Below, in pieces: positions 1-6,388 of a DNA stretch of 13,233 nt. Numbering within the stretch: position 1 is the stretch's first letter; the number at the start of each line of letters is the position of its first letter. The DNA lies in NCBI GenBank assembly GCA_903925445.1, contig CAIYFE010000080.1, forward strand, positions 1 to 13,233. The letters are read 5' to 3'. Position numbers and translations under genes: made by a program. Under the pieces are notes generated by a model. The model was not told the origin of the DNA. It worked only from the letters and a program-made list of their open reading frames with translations, and searched no databases. The stretch comes from an uncultured Burkholderiales bacterium (GTDB taxonomy: Bacteria > Pseudomonadota > Gammaproteobacteria > Burkholderiales > Burkholderiaceae_C).

Positions 1-357
1 CTCATCATGCGTGAAATCACCCCCGAGGGCATGAAATTTCGGCGCATTCATGATTTGAAACTCACGCGCAGCCACACCCCAATTTTGTCGCTCACCTGGA
101 CAATTTTTCACCCGATTGTGCCGGGCAGTCCCTTGTTTGGCCACACGCCGCAAAGCTTGGCGCAACACGAATTTGGGCTGGTGGTCACCGTCAAAGGTTT
201 GGACGAAACCATCTCGCAAACCGTGCACGCCAACCATGTGTATGCGCCGTCACAACTGTTGTGGAATCACCGTTTCAAAGACGTTTTCGTGGAAGACCCC
301 GTCACCGGAAAAGCGCAAATTGACTTGATGGCGATCAGTGAGGTGCAGCCCCTCTAG
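1..357 (+). CDS. Inward-rectifier K+ channel (KirBac family), C-terminal part, 5' end outside window
   Basis: This is the C-terminal cytoplasmic domain of a prokaryotic inward-rectifier potassium channel. The frame is open from base 1, so the true start and the two membrane helices with the selectivity filter lie upstream. The visible 118 residues carry the family's immunoglobulin-like beta domain signatures: FRRIHDLKLTRSHTPILSL, then LTWTIFHPI, SPLFG, and GLDETISQTVHANHVY followed by a WNHRF stretch. In KirBac channels this domain hangs below the membrane pore and couples ligand or lipid binding to gating. The gene ends in TAG at 355-357, and no clear terminator hairpin follows. The ATG at position 7 falls inside the conserved domain and is not a plausible start. 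It shows no functional link to the purine genes. The family call is confident; ion specificity cannot be judged because the filter is not visible. Confidence 0.88.
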   Translation, partial: LIMREITPEGMKFRRIHDLKLTRSHTPILSLTWTIFHPIVPGSPLFGHTPQSLAQHEFGLVVTVKGLDETISQTVHANHVYAPSQLLWNHRFKDVFVEDPVTGKAQIDLMAISEVQPL

Positions 358-402
358 CCTTGGTTTGGGCAGAGTTTTACTTGAGAGGACGTCTCCATCG
401 GC

Positions 403-729
403 TCATGCACGAGCGAAGGACATGGGCATTGCGGTTTCGTAGCTGAAATACCGCTTTGCATGGTTGAGCCACTTGATGCCGTAATACATGGCGAAATATT
501 GCAGTGGGGCACGGCGGCTGAGCAAATAAACCGCATGGTCAGAGTCTTCGCTAAACGCCTGAGCAACATAGTCTAAAATCTGTTCATTCAACAGCTTTTG
601 GGCTTGTTGCGCACTGTCTGCCTGTACCGCCAGATCCAAGTCGATGCACATGGCCACCCAGTAGCCTTTTCGTTGTAAGGCAAGGCATCTCAGAACCAAG
701 TCTGAAGGGTGTAATTTTCTGATTTTCAT
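403..729 (-). CDS. Small HicB-like orphan protein of unknown function
   Basis: I do not recognise a specific function. From the ATG at 727-729 the protein is 108 residues. The segment YWVAMCIDLDLAVQADSAQQ, then a helix with AQKLLNEQI, resembles the beta-beta-beta-alpha fold of HicB-type proteins (a strand ending in a DLDLAVQ motif, then an amphipathic helix). The C-terminal third contains LLSRRAPLQYFAMYYGIKWL. No HicA-like toxin gene lies beside it and no DNA-binding domain is evident, so it is not a visible toxin-antitoxin pair. A GTG eight codons upstream (751-753) is in frame, but neither start has a convincing ribosome binding site. The ATG is preferred because MKIRKLHPSDL begins the conserved-looking part and leaves more room for the divergent puuD promoter. 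It is convergent with the potassium channel gene. A conserved hypothetical is the safest name. Confidence 0.6.
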   Translation of the reverse strand: MKIRKLHPSDLVLRCLALQRKGYWVAMCIDLDLAVQADSAQQAQKLLNEQILDYVAQAFSEDSDHAVYLLSRRAPLQYFAMYYGIKWLNHAKRYFSYETAMPMSFARA

Positions 730-790
730 AAGCTTAATATTATTGCATTTCACAGCAATTTGTGGGTAGCTCTAGCCCCGGCGACAAAAA

Positions 791-800
791 TTGTATACAC
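791..800. promoter_or_regulatory. Palindromic operator candidate overlapping a -10 element upstream of puuD
   Basis: The bases TTGTATACAC contain the perfect 8-bp palindrome TGTATACA at 792-799, ten bases before the puuD ATG. The inner TATACA (794-799) also resembles a sigma-70 -10 hexamer, which would place transcription start at about 806-810. No good -35 hexamer is seen at the right spacing. A GT..AC palindrome at this place is the kind of site that GntR-type regulators use, and a protein bound there would block the promoter. I saw no second copy upstream of the other operons in the window. Regulator identity is unknown. Confidence 0.35.
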
Positions 801-809
801 TTTAGCGCC

Positions 810-2027
810 ATGGACGCATATTTTTTAGACTGGGCCAATTTGCTGCTGCGCTGGGTGCATGTCATCACAGCCATTGCGTGGGTGGGTTCTTCGTTTTACT
901 TTGTCTTTTTAGACAACAACCTGATCAAACCCACTTCGCCCGATTTGCTTGAAAAAGGCGTGGGCGGCGCGATGTGGGCGGTGCATGGCGGCGGGTTTTA
1001 CAACCCGCAAAAGTACATGGTCGCGCCCAAGAAAATTCACACCAAGCTGCACTGGTTTTACTGGGAGAGCTACTCCACCTGGCTCAGCGGCTTTTCGTTG
1101 TTCACGGTGTTGTACCTTTGGAACGCTGGCACGTTCTTGATCGACAAGTCGCTCATGGATTGGACGCCCGCACAAGCCATTGCCGCAGCGTTGAGTTTTT
1201 TGGTCGCGTTTTGGCTGATTTATGACACCGTGTGCCGCGTGTTTGGTTTTCGCGAGCACGGCGAGCGCATCGTGGGCACGATCATGTTTGGCGTGGTTGC
1301 GTTCGCGGCATGGTTGGCTTGCCATTTGTTTGCGGGACGTGCGGCGTTTTTGCTGATCGGCGCCATGATTGCCACCGCCATGAGCGCCAATGTGTTTTTC
1401 TGGATCATTCCCGGCCAGCGCAAGGTGGTTGCCGCCATGACCGATGGCAAAAGCTACGACCCACAAGCCTTGGCCATTCATGGCAAGCGCGGCAAGCAAC
1501 GCAGTGTGCACAACACGTATTTCACTTTGCCGGTGATTTTTGCGATGCTGAGCAATCACTACAGCTTCTTGTACACCCACCCTTACCACTGGGTGATTCT
1601 GGTGTTGATGATGTTCGCAGGCGCGTTGATTCGCCAGTTTTTTGTGCAACGGCATGGCTACCACCTGGGTCGTGCCCGCAATCCCTTGCCCTTTGCGGTG
1701 CTGGGCGTGGCGCTGATTGTGGGCGTCATCGTGTGGCTCAAACCCGCCCCCAGCGATTTGGCAACAGCGCCTGCTCAGACCAAACCGCTGACTTATGCCG
1801 ATGTCCAACCCGTTTTGGCGCAACGCTGCTACTTGTGTCACGGTGAACAGGTGCAAATGAAAAACATCCGACTCGATTCGCCGCAAGGACTCAAGCAGCA
1901 CGCCGTCGATGTTTATCAGCAAGCGGCGGTGTTGCGGCAAATGCCGATGAACAACGCAACGCAAATCACAGAAGAAGAACGCCAACTCATCAAGCGTTGG
2001 TACGAAGGTGGCGCTTTGACGCAGTAA
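810..2027 (+). CDS. puuD: Cytochrome c-coupled membrane urate hydroxylase (PuuD)
   Basis: It oxidises urate to 5-hydroxyisourate in the inner membrane and passes electrons to a cytochrome c rather than making peroxide. The protein is 405 residues from the ATG at 810. Residues 1 to about 310 form a polytopic membrane domain (about eight helices) opening with the family hallmark LLLRWVHVITAIAWVGSSF, with His17 a likely conserved ligand. After a last helix (FAVLGVALIVGVIVWL) and a short linker comes a cytochrome c domain of about 80 residues, with haem motif CYLCH at 340-344 and LRQMPM at 375-380 offering Met378 or Met380 as the distal iron ligand. An in-frame GTG at 762 would add 16 residues that look like leader DNA, including the operator, so it was rejected. 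There is no Shine-Dalgarno sequence before the ATG. It stands 33 bases before the molybdate genes and close to an 8-oxoguanine deaminase that makes urate. Confidence 0.9.
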   Translation: MDAYFLDWANLLLRWVHVITAIAWVGSSFYFVFLDNNLIKPTSPDLLEKGVGGAMWAVHGGGFYNPQKYMVAPKKIHTKLHWFYWESYSTWLSGFSLFTVLYLWNAGTFLIDKSLMDWTPAQAIAAALSFLVAFWLIYDTVCRVFGFREHGERIVGTIMFGVVAFAAWLACHLFAGRAAFLLIGAMIATAMSANVFFWIIPGQRKVVAAMTDGKSYDPQALAIHGKRGKQRSVHNTYFTLPVIFAMLSNHYSFLYTHPYHWVILVLMMFAGALIRQFFVQRHGYHLGRARNPLPFAVLGVALIVGVIVWLKPAPSDLATAPAQTKPLTYADVQPVLAQRCYLCHGEQVQMKNIRLDSPQGLKQHAVDVYQQAAVLRQMPMNNATQITEEERQLIKRWYEGGALTQ

Positions 2028-2051
2028 GCCTGTGGCGGTTGGGGCGCTGGC

Positions 2052-2057
2052 TATACT
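2052..2057 (+). promoter_or_regulatory. -10-like hexamer TATACT just upstream of modB
   Basis: TATACT matches five of six bases of the sigma-70 -10 consensus and lies nine bases before the ATG at 2067. Initiation about seven bases downstream would fall at or within a few bases of that ATG, giving a leaderless or nearly leaderless modBC mRNA. No -35 hexamer is found at 16-18 bp; TTGACG at 2016-2021 is 30 bp away. If real, it would let modBC be expressed apart from puuD. No ModE-type palindrome was recognised. Confidence 0.3.
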
Positions 2058-2066
2058 GAAATGCTT

Positions 2067-2750
2067 ATGAACCTGAGCACGCAAGATCTGATGGCCATTG
2101 AGTTGACGCTTGAATTGGCGGGCTTGACGACCTTGATTTTGTTGCTCATCGCCACACCGCTGGCTTGGTGGCTGGCGCAAACCCGTTCAATCTGGCGAAT
2201 GCCAGTTGCCTCGGTGCTTTCTTTGCCCTTGGTGTTGCCGCCCACGGTGCTGGGCTTTTACCTGTTGATCGCTTTGGGGCCGCATGGACCCTTGGGGCAA
2301 TTCACGAATTGGCTGGGTTGGGGCACTTTGGCTTTTAGCTTCACGGGCTTGGTCATTGCTTCGGTCATTTACTCGTTGCCGTTTGCTTTGCAGCCCTTGG
2401 TGCATGCGTTTGAGTCCTTGGGGCCGCGACCCTTGGAAGTCGCGGCGACGCTGCGAGCCCATCCGCTGGATGCGTTTTTCAGCGTGGCGCTGCCCATGGC
2501 CTCTTCGGGGTTGATCACCGCTGCCATTTTGAGTTTTGCCCACACCGTGGGCGAGTTTGGTGTGGTGCTGATGATTGGGGGCAACATTCCAGACAAAACC
2601 CGCGTCGTCTCGACCCAAATTTACGGCCACGTAGAAGCGCTGGAATATGCCCAAGCGCACAGCCTGTCTGCGGCGATGCTGGTGTTTTCTTTTGTGGTGT
2701 TGATGGCTTTGGCTGCCTTGCGACGCACATCCAATCGGACGGTCTTGTGA
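2067..2750 (+). CDS. modB: Molybdate ABC transporter permease ModB
   Basis: This is the membrane subunit of the molybdate importer. The 227-residue protein has about five to six hydrophobic helices and the ModB/CysT-like hallmarks: LSLPLVLPPTVLGFYLLIAL near residues 50-70, and the cytoplasmic EAA-type coupling loop EVAATLRAHPLDAFFSVALP around 126-145, followed by FAHTVGEFGVVLMIGGNIP, which is very typical of ModB. An ATG at 2061 is also in frame and would add two residues; 2067 is preferred because it fits the possible leaderless start and family N-termini. Its TGA overlaps the modC ATG by one base (TGATG), implying translational coupling. No modA (periplasmic molybdate binder) lies upstream, where it usually would be; puuD occupies that place. 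A tungstate or sulfate role is less likely given the ModC partner with a Mop-like domain. Confidence 0.9.
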   Translation: MNLSTQDLMAIELTLELAGLTTLILLLIATPLAWWLAQTRSIWRMPVASVLSLPLVLPPTVLGFYLLIALGPHGPLGQFTNWLGWGTLAFSFTGLVIASVIYSLPFALQPLVHAFESLGPRPLEVAATLRAHPLDAFFSVALPMASSGLITAAILSFAHTVGEFGVVLMIGGNIPDKTRVVSTQIYGHVEALEYAQAHSLSAAMLVFSFVVLMALAALRRTSNRTVL

Positions 2751-3820
2751 TGCATCACATTCAGATGCGTTTGCAGCGCAGCGACTTTGACTTGTCGGTG
2801 GACGTGCAGTTGCCAAGCCAAGGCATTGCGGTGATTTATGGCGCCTCGGGCTCTGGCAAAACCACGCTCTTGCGCTGTGTGGCGGGTTTGGAGAAACAAG
2901 CCCAAGGGCGCATTGAAATCGCTGGCGAAGTGTGGCAAGACGACGCCCTTGGCATTTACAAAGCGGTCTACCAGCGCCCCTTGGGTTACGTGTTTCAAGA
3001 AGCCAGTTTGTTCGATCATTTGGATGTGCAAGCGAACTTGCAGTTTGGTTTGAAACGCAGCCACAACCCGCAACCGCAAGTGTTGGAGCAGGCGGTGAGC
3101 TTGTTGGGCATTGGAGCGTTGCTCAAGCGCAAGCCTCACCAACTCTCGGGCGGCGAGCGTCAGCGGGTGGCGATTGCACGAGCCTTGGCGACACAACCCA
3201 CGTTGCTCTTGCTCGACGAGCCCTTGGCTTCGCTGGATCAAGCGCGCCGTCAAGACATCTTGCCTTGGCTAGAAAAAATGCGCGATGAGCTGCACGTGCC
3301 CATGCTCTACGTCAGCCACGCGGCCGACGAAGTGGCGCGTTTGGCCGACACCTTGGTGGTCATGCAAAACGGTCGAATTCAAGCCGTGGGCCCGGTCGCG
3401 CAGGTGTTGACCTCGGTGCGCGTGCCGCTGAGTGTGGGGGACGATGCCGGCGCCTTGATTTCAGGCCAAGTCACGCAACGCGATGAACGCTGGCAGCTGG
3501 CTTGCATTGGCTTTGACGGTGGGCAATTTTGGGTGCCCGACACCGGCTTGGTTGCCGGGCAATCGGTGCGCGTGCGGGTGCTGGCGCGCGATGTCAGCCT
3601 GAGCTTGGGCGTTGCCAGCCAAACCAGCATTCAAAACATAGTGCCTTGCGTGATCGAGTCATTGGGCGCGGATCAGCATCCCTCGCAAGCCTTGATCAAA
3701 TTACGCTGCGCGTCCACATCGCTCTTGGCGCGAGTGACAGCCCGCGCGGTGGCTGATTTGGGTTTGACGGTTGGCCTTCAAGTGTGGGCGCAAGTCAAAT
3801 CGGTGGCATTGGTCAAGTAG
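2750..3820 (+). CDS. modC: Molybdate ABC transporter ATP-binding protein ModC
   Basis: This is the ATPase that drives molybdate import with ModB. The 356-residue protein has Walker A GASGSGKTT at 31-39, a Q-loop in YVFQEASLF, the ABC signature LSGGERQR from 132, Walker B LLLLDEP with Asp156 and Glu157, and the H-loop in YVSHAADE. After about residue 230 comes a C-terminal extension that includes a Mop/TOBE-type oxyanion domain (about 285-356, with IQNIVPCVIESLGAD and RVTARAVADLGL), the usual regulatory domain of ModC. The ATG overlaps the modB stop; a GTG one codon upstream (2747) is possible. The gene runs convergently into lrgB with only two bases between the stop codons and no visible terminator hairpin. 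Molybdate would be needed for the molybdopterin of xanthine dehydrogenase, which fits the purine context although that enzyme is not in view. Confidence 0.93.
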   Translation: MHHIQMRLQRSDFDLSVDVQLPSQGIAVIYGASGSGKTTLLRCVAGLEKQAQGRIEIAGEVWQDDALGIYKAVYQRPLGYVFQEASLFDHLDVQANLQFGLKRSHNPQPQVLEQAVSLLGIGALLKRKPHQLSGGERQRVAIARALATQPTLLLLDEPLASLDQARRQDILPWLEKMRDELHVPMLYVSHAADEVARLADTLVVMQNGRIQAVGPVAQVLTSVRVPLSVGDDAGALISGQVTQRDERWQLACIGFDGGQFWVPDTGLVAGQSVRVRVLARDVSLSLGVASQTSIQNIVPCVIESLGADQHPSQALIKLRCASTSLLARVTARAVADLGLTVGLQVWAQVKSVALVK

Positions 3821-3822
3821 CT

Positions 3823-4563
3823 TCACAGCCATCCAGCCGCCATGTAGGGAATCAACAGCGCGCCCGCAATGCCGTGCATGCCCATGCCCAAGCTGGCATA
3901 AGCCCCTGCTTCGGGATGCACACTGAAAGCTCTGGAAGTTCCAATGCCGTGCGCTGCCACGCCCAGCGCAAAGCCGCGTTGCCACCATTGGGTCACGTGC
4001 AAAGCGTTGAGCACAAAGCGTCCCAGCACCGCCCCCAAAATGCCTGTGCTGACCGCAAAAATAGCGGTCAAGGTCGGAGAAGCCTGCACGCGCTCGGCAA
4101 TGCCCATGGCAATTGGCGCCGTCACCGATTTGGCGACCAAGCCCCGCACCAAGGATTCGTCCACGCCCAGCCACCGCGCCACGCCCACTGCTGTCAAGAT
4201 CGAGGTGGCTCCGCCAGCCGCCAGCGACAGCAGCAAAACGCCCATGCGGCCCTTGAGCGAGGCCAGCCCTTTGTAAATTGGAATCGCCAACGACACCGTG
4301 GCCGTGCCCAACAAGAAGTGCACAAACTGCGCGCCTTCAAAGTACTTGGCGTATGGCATGTCCAAGACCGTGATGCCCAAGCACACCACAATGACCGCGA
4401 TCAACACGGGATTGGCCAAAGGGTTGCGTTGGCTGCGTTCATACACCGTCAAGCCCAACAAATAAGCACTGAGTGTGAGCACCAAGGCCAGCAGCGGGCT
4501 GCCGGAAAGGTAAACCCAAATTTCAGAAATTGGAGGCAATGGAGGGTGAAAAGACGCGTTCAT
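3823..4563 (-). CDS. lrgB: LrgB/CidB-family membrane protein
   Basis: This is the large subunit of an LrgAB/CidAB-type membrane system. The 246-residue protein is almost wholly hydrophobic, with many membrane helices, and carries the LrgB core: PLLALVLTLSAYLLG near the N-terminus, FLLGTATVSLAIPIYKG near the middle, the conserved GLVAKSVTAPIAMGIAE, then GVAAHGIGTSRAFS and MGMHGIAGALL. Family members were first linked to autolysis control; later work ties bacterial LrgAB-type pairs to pyruvate uptake, and the plant fusion homologue PLGG1 to glycolate/glycerate exchange across the plastid envelope. Start: an AAGGAG site at 4571-4576 (reverse strand) lies seven bases before the ATG, and the lrgA stop is four bases upstream. 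It is the third gene of an operon behind the deaminase and lrgA. Position near a glycerate kinase favours a small organic acid as substrate, which is inference. Confidence 0.9.
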   Translation of the reverse strand: MNASFHPPLPPISEIWVYLSGSPLLALVLTLSAYLLGLTVYERSQRNPLANPVLIAVIVVCLGITVLDMPYAKYFEGAQFVHFLLGTATVSLAIPIYKGLASLKGRMGVLLLSLAAGGATSILTAVGVARWLGVDESLVRGLVAKSVTAPIAMGIAERVQASPTLTAIFAVSTGILGAVLGRFVLNALHVTQWWQRGFALGVAAHGIGTSRAFSVHPEAGAYASLGMGMHGIAGALLIPYMAAGWL

Positions 4564-4567
4564 GCCC

Positions 4568-4906
4568 TCACTCCTTGGGCGTGAGCAGCTTGAGCAAGCC
4601 CGCGCTCACCGCAATTGTGGCCAACACGCTCACCACCAAAGCAGCGCTGATCGCCCACGCATTGGCTTGCAAAAGTGGCAAATAAAGCACCACGCCCACC
4701 GAGGCAGGAATGAACAACAAACCCAAATGCTGCAAGATGGCGCTGCCCACGCCATCGATGGAACTCGGGACATGGCCACGCACGATCAAGTAAGCCAGCA
4801 ACCACACCAAGCCCAGCACAGGGCCCGGAATAAACGGCAAGACGAATTTAGACACCAATTCGCCCAGCGCCTGAAAAATGAAGAGTTGAACCAGTCCTTG
4901 AATCAT
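4568..4906 (-). CDS. lrgA: LrgA/CidA-family holin-like membrane protein
   Basis: This is the small partner of LrgB. The 112-residue protein (from the ATG at 4904-4906) has four predicted helices and the family core: LFIFQALGELVSKFVLPFIP, GPVLGLVWLLAYLI, then LGLLFIPASVGVVLYLPLL, the most conserved LrgA segment. It ends at residue KE just before lrgB. Start choice is uncertain. A strong AGGAGG on the reverse strand (4919-4924), inside the last codons of the deaminase gene, is 12 bases from this ATG but only three from an in-frame TTG at 4913-4915, which overlaps the deaminase stop. Either start couples lrgA translation to the deaminase. Three genes so tightly packed should be co-transcribed, linking this pair to purine breakdown or its acid products rather than to cell lysis. 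Confidence 0.88.
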   Translation of the reverse strand: MIQGLVQLFIFQALGELVSKFVLPFIPGPVLGLVWLLAYLIVRGHVPSSIDGVGSAILQHLGLLFIPASVGVVLYLPLLQANAWAISAALVVSVLATIAVSAGLLKLLTPKE

Positions 4907-4911
4907 GTGGA

Positions 4912-6309
4912 TCAATGACCTCCTGCTGCCAAACGCATGGCCAGTTGGTTGTGGCGCTCAATCAAGGGGCCTAAATCGACGGTGGTCAGGCGCCCTTCGC
5001 GCACCACCACGCGGCCATTGACCACGGTGTAATCGGCGTTGTCGCTGGCGCACAGCAACAACGCGCCCACAGGGTCGTGAATGGCGCCGCCCGCCATGCC
5101 CAAAGTGTCGGTGCGAAATAGCGCCAAGTCGGCGCAGTAGCCGGGTTTGATTTGCCCGATCTCGTGCGCGCGTCCGAGCACTTGCGCACCGCCGCGTGTG
5201 GCAATGCGCAGGGCGTTGCGAGGCGTCATTTCGGCGGGGCCGTGATCGCATCCAAAATCGTCCAACGCGCGGCCAACCCGCGACAGCAGCATGGCTTGGC
5301 GCGCTTCGTTGAGCATGTGAGCCGCATCGTTGCTGGCGCTGCCGTCAACGCCCAGCCCAACAGGTACGCCTGCGTTGAGCAGCTTGCGCAAAGGCAAGAT
5401 GCCGCTGGACAAACGCATGTTGCTGCATGGGCAGTGGGCGATGCCGGTGCGGGTTTTGGCGAACAGGTAAGTGCCTTCGTCGTCGAGTTTGACGCAGTGG
5501 GCATGCCAGACATCGCTGCCAACCCAGCCCAAGTCTTGGGCATATTCGGCGGGTGTGCAGTTGAACTTTTCTCGGGTGTAGGCCACGTCGTGGTCGTTTT
5601 CTGCCAAGTGGGTGTGCATGCGCACGCCGTAGGATCGGGCGAGTTTGGCGCTTTCACGCATCAAATCTTGGCTGACGCTGAAGGGCGAGCAAGGCGCCAC
5701 CGCCACGTGCGTCATGGCGCCGAAGCTGGCGTCGTGCCAGGTTTCGATCAACCGTTGCGATTCTTTGAGGATGAAGGCTTCGTCTTCCACCACATGGTCG
5801 GGCGGCAAGCCGCCTTTGGATTGCCCCACGCTCATCGCACCGCGCGTGGCGGTGAATCGCATGCCAATGGTGTGTGCGGCCTCGATGCTGTCTTCCAAGC
5901 GAATGCCGTTGGGGTAGATGTACAAATGGTCGCTGCTGGTGGTGCAACCGCTCAACAGCAATTCAGCCATGGCGATTTGGTTGGAAACAAGCACCATCTC
6001 AGGCGTGAGGCCTGACCAAATGGGGTAGAGCCCGCGCAGCCAAGAAAACAACTCCGCGTTTTGGACTTGTGGAATGGCGCGTGTCAAGCACTGCACCATG
6101 TGGTGGTGGGTGTTGACCATGCCCGGAATGACCACGTGATGGCGCGCATCGATGACTTCGTCCACGGTGTTCATGTCGATGTGCTCATCGGCAGTCAAGA
6201 GGCGCTCGATGCGACCATCGCGCACCAAAATTGAAGCGTCTTTGAGCTCGGTGTGGGCATCGTCTTGGGTGGCAATGCAGCGTGCGCGGTGAATCAACAA
6301 AGTTGGCAT
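4912..6309 (-). CDS. 8-oxoguanine deaminase (amidohydrolase superfamily)
   Basis: It hydrolyses 8-oxoguanine to urate and ammonia in the cytosol. The 465-residue metal-dependent amidohydrolase shows every expected site: the metal-binding HxH in NTHHH (His68 and His70), HTHLAE with His234 and catalytic Glu237, WHAHC with His271, and GVDGSASND with Asp322. The segment GCTTSSDHLYIYP near residues 118-130 and the overall composition match the 8-oxoguanine/cytosine-deaminase-like branch that includes the characterised Pseudomonas enzyme PA0142. Alternatives are a guanine deaminase or a triazine hydrolase (AtzB/TrzN-like); the nearby urate hydroxylase makes 8-oxoguanine the best fit. Start: the ATG at 6307-6309 opens directly into the usual beta strand (LLIHRARCI), and no Shine-Dalgarno sequence is seen. 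It heads an operon with lrgA and lrgB and diverges from the glycerate kinase gene across 79 bases. Confidence 0.82.
   Translation of the reverse strand: MPTLLIHRARCIATQDDAHTELKDASILVRDGRIERLLTADEHIDMNTVDEVIDARHHVVIPGMVNTHHHMVQCLTRAIPQVQNAELFSWLRGLYPIWSGLTPEMVLVSNQIAMAELLLSGCTTSSDHLYIYPNGIRLEDSIEAAHTIGMRFTATRGAMSVGQSKGGLPPDHVVEDEAFILKESQRLIETWHDASFGAMTHVAVAPCSPFSVSQDLMRESAKLARSYGVRMHTHLAENDHDVAYTREKFNCTPAEYAQDLGWVGSDVWHAHCVKLDDEGTYLFAKTRTGIAHCPCSNMRLSSGILPLRKLLNAGVPVGLGVDGSASNDAAHMLNEARQAMLLSRVGRALDDFGCDHGPAEMTPRNALRIATRGGAQVLGRAHEIGQIKPGYCADLALFRTDTLGMAGGAIHDPVGALLLCASDNADYTVVNGRVVVREGRLTTVDLGPLIERHNQLAMRLAAGGH
4919..4924 (-). promoter_or_regulatory. Ribosome binding site for lrgA inside the deaminase gene
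   Basis: On the reverse strand this reads AGGAGG, a full anti-16S match, within the last codons of the deaminase. It is 12 bases from the lrgA ATG at 4906 and three bases from the in-frame TTG at 4915. Both spacings are off the optimum, so the start of lrgA stays open. It shows translation of lrgA is tied to the end of the deaminase. Confidence 0.6.
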
Positions 6310-6388
6310 ATAAACTGTGCAAAGTAAAAAAACAAAACTGGCAACACTTTAAACCCAAGTTTGAGTCGTTTTCAGCACGGCCTACCTC
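6310..6388. promoter_or_regulatory. Divergent promoter region, deaminase-lrgAB versus glycerate kinase
   Basis: This AT-rich 79-bp gap is the only place from which both divergent operons can be transcribed. I could not assign convincing -35/-10 pairs in either direction. An imperfect dyad, TTAAAC (6349-6354) and GTTTGA (6359-6364) around a four-base CCAA, lies near the middle and could be an operator serving both sides, but it has one mismatch and could be chance. Neither flanking ATG has a Shine-Dalgarno sequence. Confidence 0.45.

Noticed and set aside
388..400. Short inverted repeat (GAGA/TCTC) between the channel gene and the small orphan, as a terminator
   Set aside because: The stem is only about four base pairs and has no T-run, so it is not a credible intrinsic terminator.
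909..2180. Long reverse-strand reading frame of 423 codons opposite puuD
   Set aside because: It lies antisense to a clear urate hydroxylase gene, is rich in His, Gln and Arg as expected for a shadow of GC-rich coding DNA, and shows no domain or start signal.
3784..4584. Forward reading frame of 266 codons opposite lrgB
   Set aside because: lrgB has continuous family motifs and a good ribosome binding site; the forward frame is low-complexity in character and unlike any known protein.
3823..4906. LrgAB as part of a lysis, prophage or toxin system
   Set aside because: No phage, murein hydrolase or toxin gene is nearby; the pair is packed into a metabolic operon, so a transport role fits better.
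5152..6015. Forward reading frame of 287 codons opposite the deaminase
   Set aside because: The deaminase metal-binding residues lie in this stretch on the other strand; the forward frame has no recognisable features.
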